A stretch of 64,000 nt of DNA from Amycolatopsis pithecellobii. Its GTDB lineage: Bacteria > Actinomycetota > Actinomycetes > Mycobacteriales > Pseudonocardiaceae. Positions 8,578-16,989 of the stretch are shown here, in pieces (the first letter of the stretch is position 1; the number at the start of each line of letters is the position of its first letter). The stretch is from assembly GCF_009707865.1 (NCBI RefSeq), contig NZ_WMBA01000001.1, positions 1 through 64,000 on the forward strand. The letters are read 5' to 3'. The notes beneath the pieces were generated by a model that had not been told where the DNA came from, made no database searches, and saw nothing but the letters and a program-made list of their open reading frames with translations. The translations under genes and the position numbers were made by a program.

Positions 8578-9600
8578 ATGACGACGTCGACGGGTGTGTT
8601 CAAGCGGTGCAGTTGCCGGGACGCGGCACGGGTCGAGTTGCCGGCCATGGCTGATGGTCGTCGGCGGCAGTTGCGCCGCGGTGGTTTCCGGTCGCAGCGG
8701 GCACGCGACTACCTGCGTAACCCCGCCACGGCCGATCCGGCGCCGGCGACGGTGAGTACCGCGCAGTGGCTCCAGCTGTGGTTGGACACCCGGCTGGGTC
8801 CGAGGCAGTCGACGTTGTACACCTACCGGCGGCACATGCGGCATTACCTGGTCCCCTATCTCGGGGGAACGTTGTTGCGGAGCTCACCGATGCACGGGTG
8901 CAGGCGATGTTCACCACTCTGATCCGCACCCAGGGCGTGGCGGGCCATCCGCTGAGCGCCGGAACTTTGCGGCGGATCCAGGCGACGTTGCGGGCGGCGT
9001 TGAACGCGGCGGTGCGGCGGGGTCTGATCGATCGCAACCCCGCCCGTTACGTCGAGCTCCCGCCGGGCCGTCGACCGCACCCTGTGGTGTGGACGCCACC
9101 GCGGATCGCGCAATGGCGGGCGACGTTGCGAGCGGTCCGCAGTGGCGGTGTGGATGGCCGCGCAGACCGCCACCTTCCTCCGCGGTATCCGCGAGCCTGA
9201 CCGCTATCCGCTGTTCCGCCTGGTCGCCCTGCTGGGCTTGTGGCGTGGCGAGGTGGTTGGGCTGCGGTGGAGCGATGTCGATCTGGAGGCCGGGTATCTG
9301 ACGGTGTCGCACCAGGCCCGGCAGTACGGGTCCGAGGTGGAGATCGGCAAGCCCGAGAGCGAGGCCAGCAATCGCGTCATCGCGCTCGACCACGTCACCC
9401 TCACCGTGCTGCGCCGCTATCGCGACCGCTGCCGCAGCCCGCCCTCCAGCGAGCCGGTGGGATATCGGTTCGCGGGTGGCTGAGGCGAGCCGGTGCGTCC
9501 CGACTCGGTGACCCACATGTTCCGGCGGCTCAACGAGGCGTCCGGCCTACCCCCGATCCGGCACCACGACCTGCGTCACGGTGCGGCCAGCCGTGAAAAT
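8578..9600 (+). pseudogene. Tyrosine site-specific integrase, multiply frameshifted and truncated
   Basis: Pieces of one phage/ICE-type integrase appear in order but in alternating frames. The N-terminal region (TGVFKRCSC...LRRGGF, an arm-binding domain with an internal deletion) is in frame 1. The core-binding domain (ARVQAMFTTLIRTQG, TLRRIQATLRAALNAAVRRG) is in frame 3 from about 8885. The catalytic domain is back in frame 1 from about 9142, with LWRGEVVGLRWSDVDLEAG (usual R-R motif now W-R) and LRHGAAS at the LRHxxA box. It ends just after that box, so the catalytic Tyr region is lost. At least two frameshifts, a stop near 9482 and deletions make it dead. It marks a former integration event. 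Confidence 0.88.
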
Positions 9601-9621
9601 TTCGGGTTAGGGTTGAGTGCG

Positions 9622-10188
9622 ATGTCACGTCAACACATGCCCGCCGAAACCGGGCTGGTGCGCGCCTTCGTCAACACGCTCGATTTGCGGGTTTTCACGC
9701 GGCATGGCGAGCCTCACGAGCAGCTCGACGCACTTGACACGCCGGCTGCCCTGACTCGTTGGCTGCACGGCCAGGATCTCATCGCGGACGCGGATCACGC
9801 CGACCTTGCTGACTTCCGCCTTGCCCACACGCTGCGGGCCGCGCTGCGCGCCGCGGTGGGTGAAGCGGGGGACGTATCCCCGTCGAGCCGGCCGCTCCAG
9901 TGGCCCGCGTGCGTGACCATACAGCCTGGTGGGCCTCCCGCCTTGATGCCGACCGGCTTCGGGGTCGAGGCGGGGCTCGGACGCATCGCAGTGGCCGCGG
10001 CCGGGGCCGTCGCCGACGGGACCTGGCTGCGCCTGAAGATGTGCGATGCACCCGACTGCCGATGGATCTTCTACGACCGGAGCAAACCGGGACGCGCCCG
10101 CTGGTGTGAGCCCGCGTTGTGCGGCAATCGGATGAAAACTCGCGCCTACCGGGAACGGCGGCGCGAGGCCGGCTCCAACCCGCGATGA
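9622..10188 (+). CDS. CGNR zinc-finger (ABATE-domain) putative regulator
   Basis: The 188-residue protein has an N-terminal helical ABATE-like domain beginning TGLVRAFVNTLDLR and a C-terminal zinc ribbon with cysteines in CDAPDCRW and ALCGNRMKTRAYRERR, the CGNR signature. ATG 9622 is chosen; the frame is open further upstream only because it runs into the integrase remnant, which it abuts after about 20 bases. CGNR proteins are predicted DNA-binding transcription factors of unknown targets. It sits upstream of the N-hydroxylase operon in the same direction, so a regulatory role there is possible but unproven. Confidence 0.8.
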   Translation: MSRQHMPAETGLVRAFVNTLDLRVFTRHGEPHEQLDALDTPAALTRWLHGQDLIADADHADLADFRLAHTLRAALRAAVGEAGDVSPSSRPLQWPACVTIQPGGPPALMPTGFGVEAGLGRIAVAAAGAVADGTWLRLKMCDAPDCRWIFYDRSKPGRARWCEPALCGNRMKTRAYRERRREAGSNPR

Positions 10189-10296
10189 CCCATGCGGCGG
10201 TCCGGCACTCCACCATCGGATGACCGACATCGGCCCGAAGGATCGAGCGGGATCGCCTCGATGACCGGAAGACGTCGGTCTTCTCGCTTTCCTAGA

Positions 10297-10311
10297 GTGT
10301 GAATGACACAC
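10297..10311. promoter_or_regulatory. Small inverted repeat upstream of the N-hydroxylase operon
   Basis: GTGTG-AATGA-CACAC forms a 5-bp dyad about 70 bases before the first N-hydroxylase start. Position and symmetry fit a regulator site, but the arms are short. Confidence 0.3.
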
Positions 10312-10379
10312 GATACGGTGCCCGACCACGCCGGCGACATTCTCCGGCGGACACTGCTCACCATTTGACGGGAGGTGAC

Positions 10380-11651
10380 ATGGCCGACTATGACGCCGAT
10401 GTCATCGGCATCGGCTTCGGGCCATCGAACATTGCCCTTGCAATCGCTCTCGAAGAACTGTATCCGGACACGAAAGCACTATTCCTGGAAATTCGCGGAA
10501 ACCCCGGCTGGCAGGCCGGCATGCTACTATCCGGCTCCGACATTCAGCACAATCCGATACGTGACCTGGTGACCCTGCGCAACCCGCGCAGCCGGTTCTC
10601 CTTCATAAACTACCTGCACGAGGAGAACCGCCTCGTCCCGTTCCTGAATCTGGGCCTGCCCTTCCCGCTGCGCAAGGACTATGCCCGGTACGTGTCCTGG
10701 GCCGCCGCGCAGTTCCCCGACCGTGTCCAGTACGGGGCGACGGTGACCGCGGTGCGCGTCATCGGAGATCTCGCGGAGGTGGAGCTGGCCAGTGGGCAAC
10801 GGCTGCGGGCCCGGTCCGTGGTGGTCGCTCCCGGCCGCCCGCCAAACATCCCCGCCCCGTTCCGGGGCACCGCAGACCCTCGGATCTTCCATTACACCCG
10901 ATTCCTCGATTACCTCACGGAATTCGAGGGGAACCCCGCGCCCCGGATCGCCGTTGTCGGCGGCAGCCAGGCCGCGGCGGAATTGGTTCTGGACATTTCC
11001 GCGCGTTTTCCGGAAGGGCATGTGCACAATGTCGTCCGCGGATTTGGTTACCGACAGAAGGACCTCAGCCCATTCCACGGCGAGGTGTATTTTCCCGAAT
11101 TCGTCGACTACTACTACAGTTCCTCGGACGAGACCAAGCACGATCTCGACCGTCAGCTGCGCTACACCAACTACTCGGCCGCCGACCTGGACGTGCTGGA
11201 TGCCCTCAACGCCCGGCTGTACGAGCAGGGCCTCGACGGCCACGACCAGATCGAACTGCACCGCAACACCGAAGTGGCCAGGGTCCGGCCGGGCCCGGCC
11301 GGCGTCACCCTGGCGCTGACCCAACGCCACCGGGGGACCACCACCGAGATCACCGTGGACGCAGTGGCGCTGGCGACCGGTTTCACCGACCTGACCGACG
11401 AGCACGGGAGCCACTTCCTCCCACAAATGCTGGAACCGATCCGGCCCCGCGTCGACCGCACCCCGTCCGGCCGCGCGTCGATCGGCCGGGACTACCGCGT
11501 GCTGGCTGCCCCGGCCGACTCCCTGCCGCCGATCCACCTCAACGGCGTCTGCGAGACCACGCACGGCCTCGGTGACGCGGGCTCGTTCAGCCTTGTCTCC
11601 CTGCGCGCCGCGGCCATCGCTGACAGCCTCAGCAAATCCCTTGCCGCCTGA
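10380..11651 (+). CDS. Flavin-dependent L-lysine/L-ornithine-type N-monooxygenase 1
   Basis: This 423-residue NMO-family enzyme has an FAD-binding start DVIGIGFGPSNIALAIA, a conserved segment SDIQHNPIRDLVTLRNPRS, an NADPH-binding motif IAVVGGSQAAAEL and a C-terminal ATGF. The ATG is preceded by GGGAGGTGAC. The family hydroxylates the terminal amine of lysine, ornithine or similar diamino acids using FAD, NADPH and O2. Family members are best known from siderophores, but no siderophore synthetase is present. With the cupin and MetRS-like genes nearby, it is better read as supplying the N-hydroxyamine for N-N bond formation (Spb38-like role, inference). It heads an operon of five genes. Confidence 0.88.
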   Translation: MADYDADVIGIGFGPSNIALAIALEELYPDTKALFLEIRGNPGWQAGMLLSGSDIQHNPIRDLVTLRNPRSRFSFINYLHEENRLVPFLNLGLPFPLRKDYARYVSWAAAQFPDRVQYGATVTAVRVIGDLAEVELASGQRLRARSVVVAPGRPPNIPAPFRGTADPRIFHYTRFLDYLTEFEGNPAPRIAVVGGSQAAAELVLDISARFPEGHVHNVVRGFGYRQKDLSPFHGEVYFPEFVDYYYSSSDETKHDLDRQLRYTNYSAADLDVLDALNARLYEQGLDGHDQIELHRNTEVARVRPGPAGVTLALTQRHRGTTTEITVDAVALATGFTDLTDEHGSHFLPQMLEPIRPRVDRTPSGRASIGRDYRVLAAPADSLPPIHLNGVCETTHGLGDAGSFSLVSLRAAAIADSLSKSLAA

Positions 11652-11687
11652 TCCCGACGGTCCTCCAGCGCGAAAGGCCCCTTTGTC

Positions 11688-12965
11688 ATGCCCGTTGACA
11701 GCCGGGACACGCCCGGCCTGCGGCAAGAACCCGCCCAGCAGTACGACCTGCTGAGCCCCGACATCCTCGCCGACCCCTACCCGATATACGACCTCCTGCG
11801 CGCCACCGACCCGGTGCACTTCGACGAGCGCCTCGACTCCTGGCTGCTGCTGCGCTATGACGACGTGCTGGACGCCCTCAGCAGCCCTGAGCGGTTCTCC
11901 TCCGACCGCACCGCGGCCTACCTGGGGCATCTTCAGGGGGCCGACGCCGAGCGGTTCCGGCAGTTCGCCGACATCCGCAGCCGAATGCTCATCTACAACG
12001 ATCCACCGCGCCACACCCGGCTGCGCCGCCCGGTGCGCCGCGGGATGAGCGTCCGCCTGGTCAACGGGTTGCGCCCGCGGATTCGGGAGGTCGTGCACGA
12101 ACTGATCGACGCCGTGATCGAGGACGGCCGCGCAGACGGGATCGACGACCTCGGCGCCCGCATCCCGGTCGTCGTCAACTCGGATCTGATCGGCATCCCC
12201 GCCGCCGACCGGGAAAAAGTCAAGGGGTGGACGGCCGATTTCGTCGCGGCCATCAACGCCGGTGGCGCCAACGTGCCGACCGCCGATCTGGAGCGGGGAC
12301 AGAACGCCGTCCTCGCCATGCGCGAGTACTTCCTGGACCTCGGCGCGGCGCGGCGCGCGGAGCCTCGAGAGGACATGCTCACCGCACTGGTCCGCCGCGA
12401 CGAGGACGCACTCGGCGACGACGACCTGGTCGCCACCTGCATCGTCACGCTGTTCGCCGGGCTGGAGACCGGGCTGAACCTGATCGGCAACGGGCTGCTG
12501 GCCCTGCTGCGCCATCCCGAGCAGGTGGCACTGCTCGCCGAGCGCCCGGACCTGGTGCCCGGCGCCGTGGAGGAGTTCCTGCGTTACGACGGACCCCTGC
12601 ACCTCGTCGGCCGGCTGGCCACCGAGGACATCACCCTGCGGCGACAAACCATCAAAAAGGGCGACAAGGTCCTGGTCATGCTGGGTGCGGCGAACCACGA
12701 CCCGGAGGTTTTCCCGGCCCCGCACGAGCTCGACATCCGGCGCGGGGAAAACAAGCACGTCGCGTTCAGCCACGGCATCCATTACTGCCCGGGAGCCGAA
12801 CTCTCACGCATCGAAGGCGAAATCGCGTTCGAGGCCATCCTGGGACGCCTGTCCGGCCTGCGGCAAGCGGACGGGCCGCTGGAGTGGCAGCCCAATCTGT
12901 CGTTCCGCGGCCTGCGGCACCTGCCACTGGAATTCACTCCCGCTCCGCGAAAAGGACCCCGGTGA
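11688..12965 (+). CDS. Cytochrome P450 (hydrazine-type cluster)
   Basis: The 425-residue P450 has a canonical I-helix LFAGLETGLNL, a K-helix glutamate in EEFLRYD and the haem loop FSHGIHYCPGAEL, with CPG rather than CLG after the ligand cysteine. It starts 36 bases after N-monooxygenase 1 and overlaps the DAO-type oxidase by four bases, so it belongs to the same transcript. Its substrate is unknown; in context it may oxidise the hydrazine or its carbon chain late in the pathway (inference). No ferredoxin is encoded in this operon. Confidence 0.88.
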   Translation: MPVDSRDTPGLRQEPAQQYDLLSPDILADPYPIYDLLRATDPVHFDERLDSWLLLRYDDVLDALSSPERFSSDRTAAYLGHLQGADAERFRQFADIRSRMLIYNDPPRHTRLRRPVRRGMSVRLVNGLRPRIREVVHELIDAVIEDGRADGIDDLGARIPVVVNSDLIGIPAADREKVKGWTADFVAAINAGGANVPTADLERGQNAVLAMREYFLDLGAARRAEPREDMLTALVRRDEDALGDDDLVATCIVTLFAGLETGLNLIGNGLLALLRHPEQVALLAERPDLVPGAVEEFLRYDGPLHLVGRLATEDITLRRQTIKKGDKVLVMLGAANHDPEVFPAPHELDIRRGENKHVAFSHGIHYCPGAELSRIEGEIAFEAILGRLSGLRQADGPLEWQPNLSFRGLRHLPLEFTPAPRKGPR

Positions 12966-14113
12966 CGCGGACCGTGGACGTCGCCGTGCTCGGCGGCGGG
13001 GTGGTGGGCGCGAGCATCGCCCACCACCTCGCCGGAGCCGGCGTAAGCGTGGCGCTCGTGGAACGGAGCAGCGGCACGCATAGGTCCGCGACCTCGAACA
13101 CCGCCGGGCAGATACGGTTGCACCACAGCGACCCGGCGGACGCCCAGCTGGCCGCACTCTCCTTCGGCACCTTCGAAAACTGGGGCGAAAAGATCGGCGG
13201 TGACGCCGGTTTCCGCCGCACCGGTTTCGCTTTCCTGGTCGGCGAGCGGCACACGGATATCTTGCGGGACAACGTCAAGGTACTCACCGATCTAGGCGTC
13301 GAGGCCATTGTGCTGACTCCGGCGGAGTTCGCGGACCGGCATCCGGGGCTGAACCTCGACGGCGTCGCCGCCGTCGCCTACGAGCCGCGCAGCGGCTACG
13401 CCGACCCGCATCGGACCAGGACCGCTTTCCTCGACCAGGCCCGGGGTGTCACTGTTCTCACCAGCCGGTCCGGCGGTCGGCTGCTGTGGTCCGGACAACG
13501 AGTGTCCGGAGTGGACACCGGGGCCGAGAGGGTTGCGGCGGGTGAGGTGGTACTCGCGGCCGGGGCCTGGTCCGGCGCGCTGCTCGGGGAGTTCGCACCA
13601 CCGCTGCGCACCAAGCGAGTCGGGCTGATCGTCGCGGATGCCGGGGACCTCCCGGCCCGCGAACACCTGCCGATGGTCATCGACGACCTCACCGGTACCT
13701 ATTTCCGCCCCGCCTTCGACCATTCCGTGCTGTTCGGGGTACCGCTCGAGGGCTGGGACACCGAACCGGATGACGCGAACGATCCGCCCGAGCGGGATCG
13801 GGAAGCGGCGGCCCGGGCCCGCATCGACCGCCGTCTGCCGGGGCTCGCGCGGGCTCCGCGCACGTCGGCCGCCGCGGCGGCCGACGGGTACACGCCCGAC
13901 GGGCGGGCCCTCATCGGCCGTCTCTTCGCCGGGCTCTACCTGGCCACGGGATTCAACGGCGGGGGCTTCAAAGTGGCGCCGTCGGTGGGCAGGGCGGTCG
14001 CCGCCGAACTGACCGGGGCCGGAGACCAGCCCGAACTCGTTCCCTACCGCCCCGACCGGTTCGCCGCCGGACGCGAGCCCGTCGCTCCGATTCCGCGCTA
14101 CGCCACCATGTGA
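12962..14113 (+). CDS. FAD-dependent amino-acid oxidase, DAO/glycine-oxidase family
   Basis: The 383-residue protein begins with the dinucleotide motif VAVLGGGVVGASIAHHLAGA and ends with the family's GLYLATGFNGGGFKVAPSVG. It uses a GTG start inside the P450 stop. The family oxidises secondary or D-amino acids at the C-N bond. In known hydrazinoacetate routes (s56-p1, triacsin) a DAO-family enzyme oxidises the N-N-linked lysine adduct so that the small hydrazino acid is released. The same step is the best guess here because of the N-hydroxylase, cupin and MetRS-like neighbours. A sarcosine- or glycine-oxidase role unrelated to N-N chemistry is the alternative. Confidence 0.83.
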   Translation: MTRTVDVAVLGGGVVGASIAHHLAGAGVSVALVERSSGTHRSATSNTAGQIRLHHSDPADAQLAALSFGTFENWGEKIGGDAGFRRTGFAFLVGERHTDILRDNVKVLTDLGVEAIVLTPAEFADRHPGLNLDGVAAVAYEPRSGYADPHRTRTAFLDQARGVTVLTSRSGGRLLWSGQRVSGVDTGAERVAAGEVVLAAGAWSGALLGEFAPPLRTKRVGLIVADAGDLPAREHLPMVIDDLTGTYFRPAFDHSVLFGVPLEGWDTEPDDANDPPERDREAAARARIDRRLPGLARAPRTSAAAAADGYTPDGRALIGRLFAGLYLATGFNGGGFKVAPSVGRAVAAELTGAGDQPELVPYRPDRFAAGREPVAPIPRYATM

Positions 14114-14119
14114 GGCTTG

Positions 14120-15370
14120 ATGACCACGACCACATCACCCGAGGACATCTCGGTCTTCGAAGAACACGAATCCGAGGTCCGGCTCTACAGCCGGGTGTTC
14201 CCGGTCGTTTTCCGCCGGGGACGAGGAGCCTGGCTGTACAGCGAGGACGGCAGGGAATTCCTCGACTTCTTCTGCGGGGCGAGCGCGCTCAACTACGGTC
14301 ACAACCCGCCCGCCCTCAAAAGGCGCTTGCGGTCTTATCTGGATGAGGACGGTCTCATTCATGGCCTGGATCTCTACACCACCGCCAAGCGCGACTTCCT
14401 CTCCGCGCTCCGGCGCTTCGCGCTGGAGCCGCACGGGCTGGCACACAAGGTGCAGTTCACCGGCCCCACCGGCACCGACGCCGTGGAAGCGGCGCTGAAG
14501 CTGGCCCGCAAGGCGACCGGGCGGCGCACCGTGGTCGCCTTCACCGGCGCTTTCCACGGCATGTCCCGCGGCTCCTTGTCGGTCACCGGCAGCCGCCGGG
14601 CCCGCGCCGCCGGCGGGGTGGAGCTGCAGGACGTCGTGTTCGTCCCGTACGAGGACGGGCCTGGCGGACCGTTCGACTCGATCGGCTATCTGGACCGCCT
14701 GCTGGCCGATCCGGCCGGAGGCGTCGAAATCCCGGCGGCGGTCATCGTCGAGCCGGTCCAAGTGGACGGCGGCGTGTATCCGGCCTCCGCGGAGTGGTTG
14801 CGCCGGCTGCGGGAATTCACCGAACGCCTGGATATCCTCCTGATCTTCGACGACATCCAGGCGGGCATCGGCAGAACGGGAGGGTTCTTCAGTTTCTCCC
14901 ATTCCGGTGTCGTCCCCGACCTGATCACGCTTTCCAAATCGCTCAGTGGATATGGGCTTCCGTTGTCGGTGTTGCTGATCGCGCCCGGTATCGACGTGTG
15001 GGCCGCGGGCGAGCACACCGGCACCTTCCGGGGCAACCAGCTGGCCTTCGTGACCGGCGCCGGGGCGCTCGAGGAGTGGGCCCAGCCCGAGTTCACCCGC
15101 AGGCTGGCGGCCAACTGCGAGATCCTCCAAACCAGACTGCGCCGGCTCGGCGAGGTGACCATACGAGGCCGCGGCATGCTCGCCGGCATCGAGGTGGCGG
15201 ACTCGGCCCGTGCCGCGCGGATCCAGCGCTACTGCTTCGACAACGGCCTGATCGTGGAGCTATGTGGCCGCGGCGACCGGGTCGTGAAACTGATGCCTCC
15301 GCTGACGATCGACCCCGGCGACCTGAGCCGGGGAATTGCCGTGGTGGAGGCGGCCGTGGCGAATGCCTGA
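14120..15370 (+). CDS. Diaminobutyrate-2-oxoglutarate aminotransferase-like (EctB type)
   Basis: This 416-residue class III PLP aminotransferase has EctB-like signatures: FHGMSRGSLSVTGS, the acidic PLP-ring motif LLIFDDIQAGIGRTG and the PLP lysine in LSKSLSGYGLPLS. EctB makes L-2,4-diaminobutyrate from aspartate semialdehyde and glutamate. EctA and EctC are absent, so ectoine is not the product. Between an oxidase and a second N-hydroxylase it probably supplies diaminobutyrate, or a related diamine, as a substrate for N-hydroxylation. ATG 14120 is used; a TTG lies one codon upstream. The gene starts six bases after the oxidase. Confidence 0.86.
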   Translation: MTTTTSPEDISVFEEHESEVRLYSRVFPVVFRRGRGAWLYSEDGREFLDFFCGASALNYGHNPPALKRRLRSYLDEDGLIHGLDLYTTAKRDFLSALRRFALEPHGLAHKVQFTGPTGTDAVEAALKLARKATGRRTVVAFTGAFHGMSRGSLSVTGSRRARAAGGVELQDVVFVPYEDGPGGPFDSIGYLDRLLADPAGGVEIPAAVIVEPVQVDGGVYPASAEWLRRLREFTERLDILLIFDDIQAGIGRTGGFFSFSHSGVVPDLITLSKSLSGYGLPLSVLLIAPGIDVWAAGEHTGTFRGNQLAFVTGAGALEEWAQPEFTRRLAANCEILQTRLRRLGEVTIRGRGMLAGIEVADSARAARIQRYCFDNGLIVELCGRGDRVVKLMPPLTIDPGDLSRGIAVVEAAVANA

Positions 15371-15409
15371 CGCCGATCGGTCCGACGATCCGACAAGGAG
15401 CCAGAAGGC

Positions 15410-16765
15410 GTGAGCAGTAACAGAGTCCATGACCTGGTGGTGGCCGGTTTCGGTCCGGCCGGAATCTCGCTGGCCGTCGCCGCCGCCGATCACGACGAGG
15501 CCCGGCCGGCCGACCGCCTGGACGCAGTGTATCTGGAGCGCGCCGGGGACTCTTCCTGGCAGCCCAACCTGATGCTGGCCGGTACCGATATCCAGCACCA
15601 TTTCCTGCGTGATTTCGCCACCCCGGTCAACCCCCGCAGCCGCTTCACCTTTCCCAGCTATCTCGTCGGCACCGGCCGGTTCTACCCGTTCACCCTGCTC
15701 GGAGGTTATGCCAGCCGCCGTGAATGGTCCGGTTATATCGAATGGGCAGCGCGTGAATCCGGCGGCGCCGTCGACTATCACCGCGAGGTGACCGAGGTGC
15801 GGCCGGTGCAGGACCGCGATGGGCGAGTACGCAGTGTCGAAGTGATCAGCGTGGACCCCCGTGACGGCGCCGAGCACCGGCACCGCGGCCGGAACGTGGC
15901 AATATCCACCGGCCACCAGCCGTGGGTACCCGCACTGTTCCGGCCGAGCCTTGGCGACCGGGTCTTCCACGCCCAGGAATTCCTGCCGCGGCTGTCGCTG
16001 TTGCCGGATGGGCCGCTGCGGATCGCGGTCGTCGGTGCCGGCCAGAGCGCCGGGGAGATCCTGCTGCACCTGGCCGCGGCCCATCCGGACCACGAGTTGT
16101 ACGCGCTGACCCGCAATGCCGGGTTTCGGATGTACGAACTCGGCCATTTCAGCAACGAGGTGTATTTCCCGCAGGAGACCGACTACTTCTATGGCCTCGA
16201 CCGCGACCGGCGTGAACGGGCCTTCGCCGGGGCCAAAGCGACCAACTACGCCGCCGTCGACCCCGACGTCTCGACCGCGCTCTACCAGGCGGTCTACGAC
16301 GACCGGCTTGCCGGCCGCAATCGCTGGCACATCCAGCGCCGGACCGAAGTGACCAAAGTGGACGTTCAGCGCCAGCCGGTCGGCAGGCCGAGTGGGGTCC
16401 GGCTCGAGCTCGCCGAGGTGAACAGCGGCGCAGAGCAGGCACTCGACGTGGACGCCGTGGTACTGAGCACCGGGTTCAGCGAGCCACGGATTCCGGACGT
16501 GCTGCGGCCGGTCCAGGAATACCTGCTCACCGACGAGAGCGGTGATCCGGTGGTCACGCGGGCCTATCGCGTGCAAACTCGTGACGACTTCGAGGCGGGC
16601 ATCTACCTCAACGGCATCACGGAATGGCGCCACGGCATCAGCAGCGCGACGTCATTCAGCGTCATGGCGGTCAAGGCCGACACCATCCACCGCGACCTGC
16701 GCGAACGGCTCGCCCTCGGCTCATCTCGGACCGGCTCGCGCGCCGAAGCCCCTGCGGCCAGGTGA
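15410..16765 (+). CDS. Flavin-dependent L-lysine/L-ornithine-type N-monooxygenase 2
   Basis: This second NMO-family enzyme (451 residues) is clearly diverged from the first. It begins DLVVAGFGPAGISLAVA, has TDIQHHFLRDFATPVNPRS, an NADPH motif IAVVGAGQSAGEI and ends with LSTGF and SATSFSVMAVKADTI. GTG 15410 follows AAGGAG at good spacing. Two N-hydroxylases in one operon imply two different amine substrates or two oxidation steps. Its position directly after the diaminobutyrate aminotransferase suggests N4-hydroxylation of diaminobutyrate (inference). It closes the rightward operon. Confidence 0.86.
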   Translation: MSSNRVHDLVVAGFGPAGISLAVAAADHDEARPADRLDAVYLERAGDSSWQPNLMLAGTDIQHHFLRDFATPVNPRSRFTFPSYLVGTGRFYPFTLLGGYASRREWSGYIEWAARESGGAVDYHREVTEVRPVQDRDGRVRSVEVISVDPRDGAEHRHRGRNVAISTGHQPWVPALFRPSLGDRVFHAQEFLPRLSLLPDGPLRIAVVGAGQSAGEILLHLAAAHPDHELYALTRNAGFRMYELGHFSNEVYFPQETDYFYGLDRDRRERAFAGAKATNYAAVDPDVSTALYQAVYDDRLAGRNRWHIQRRTEVTKVDVQRQPVGRPSGVRLELAEVNSGAEQALDVDAVVLSTGFSEPRIPDVLRPVQEYLLTDESGDPVVTRAYRVQTRDDFEAGIYLNGITEWRHGISSATSFSVMAVKADTIHRDLRERLALGSSRTGSRAEAPAAR

Positions 16766-16803
16766 GCAGCGAAGAATGCCGGCACATGACCCGCTGACGC
16801 CGG

Positions 16804-16984
16804 AGATTCGGCCACGACCCCAAGGACGTGGTGCTGCGTTACCTGAAAGCGTTGAACGACAGGGACGATGGGCGCGGTCGTGGCTCTGGCCGCCCCGGAC
16901 GCGGTCTTCACCATTCCCGGCGACCATCCGCCGGCCGGCATCTGGCGGGGGCTGCCCGAGATCACTTCGCGCGAAGGCTGTTCC
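16804..16984 (+). pseudogene. SnoaL/NTF2-like protein remnant
   Basis: Two adjacent frames together read like the start of a SnoaL-type polyketide-cyclase or limonene-epoxide-hydrolase fold: DVVLRYLKALNDRD in frame 1, then after a one-base shift near 16865 GAVVALAAPDAVFTIPGDHP and AGIWRGLPEI in frame 2. The rest of the domain is missing where the opposing permease-cupin gene ends. There is no start codon in a good context. It is probably a dead fragment caught between two convergent operons. Confidence 0.6.
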
Positions 16985-16989
16985 GTGAG

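Noticed and set aside
10527-12782. Very long open frame on the minus strand opposite the N-monooxygenase and P450 genes (similar long antisense frames at 53970-55781, 56187-58412, 59399-61450 and 61207-63006)
   Set aside because: They lie wholly opposite well-supported genes, show low-complexity Arg/Gly/Pro/His-rich or Gln/Val-rich sequence and no motifs; high GC makes such shadows common.
14120-15370. Ectoine biosynthesis locus
   Set aside because: Only the EctB-like gene is present; no ectA, ectC or ectD homologue is nearby.
10380-16765. Hydroxamate siderophore cluster based on the two N-hydroxylases
   Set aside because: No NRPS, IucA/IucC-type synthetase, acyltransferase or ferric uptake system is present; the only siderophore-type gene is a distant broken SIP fragment.
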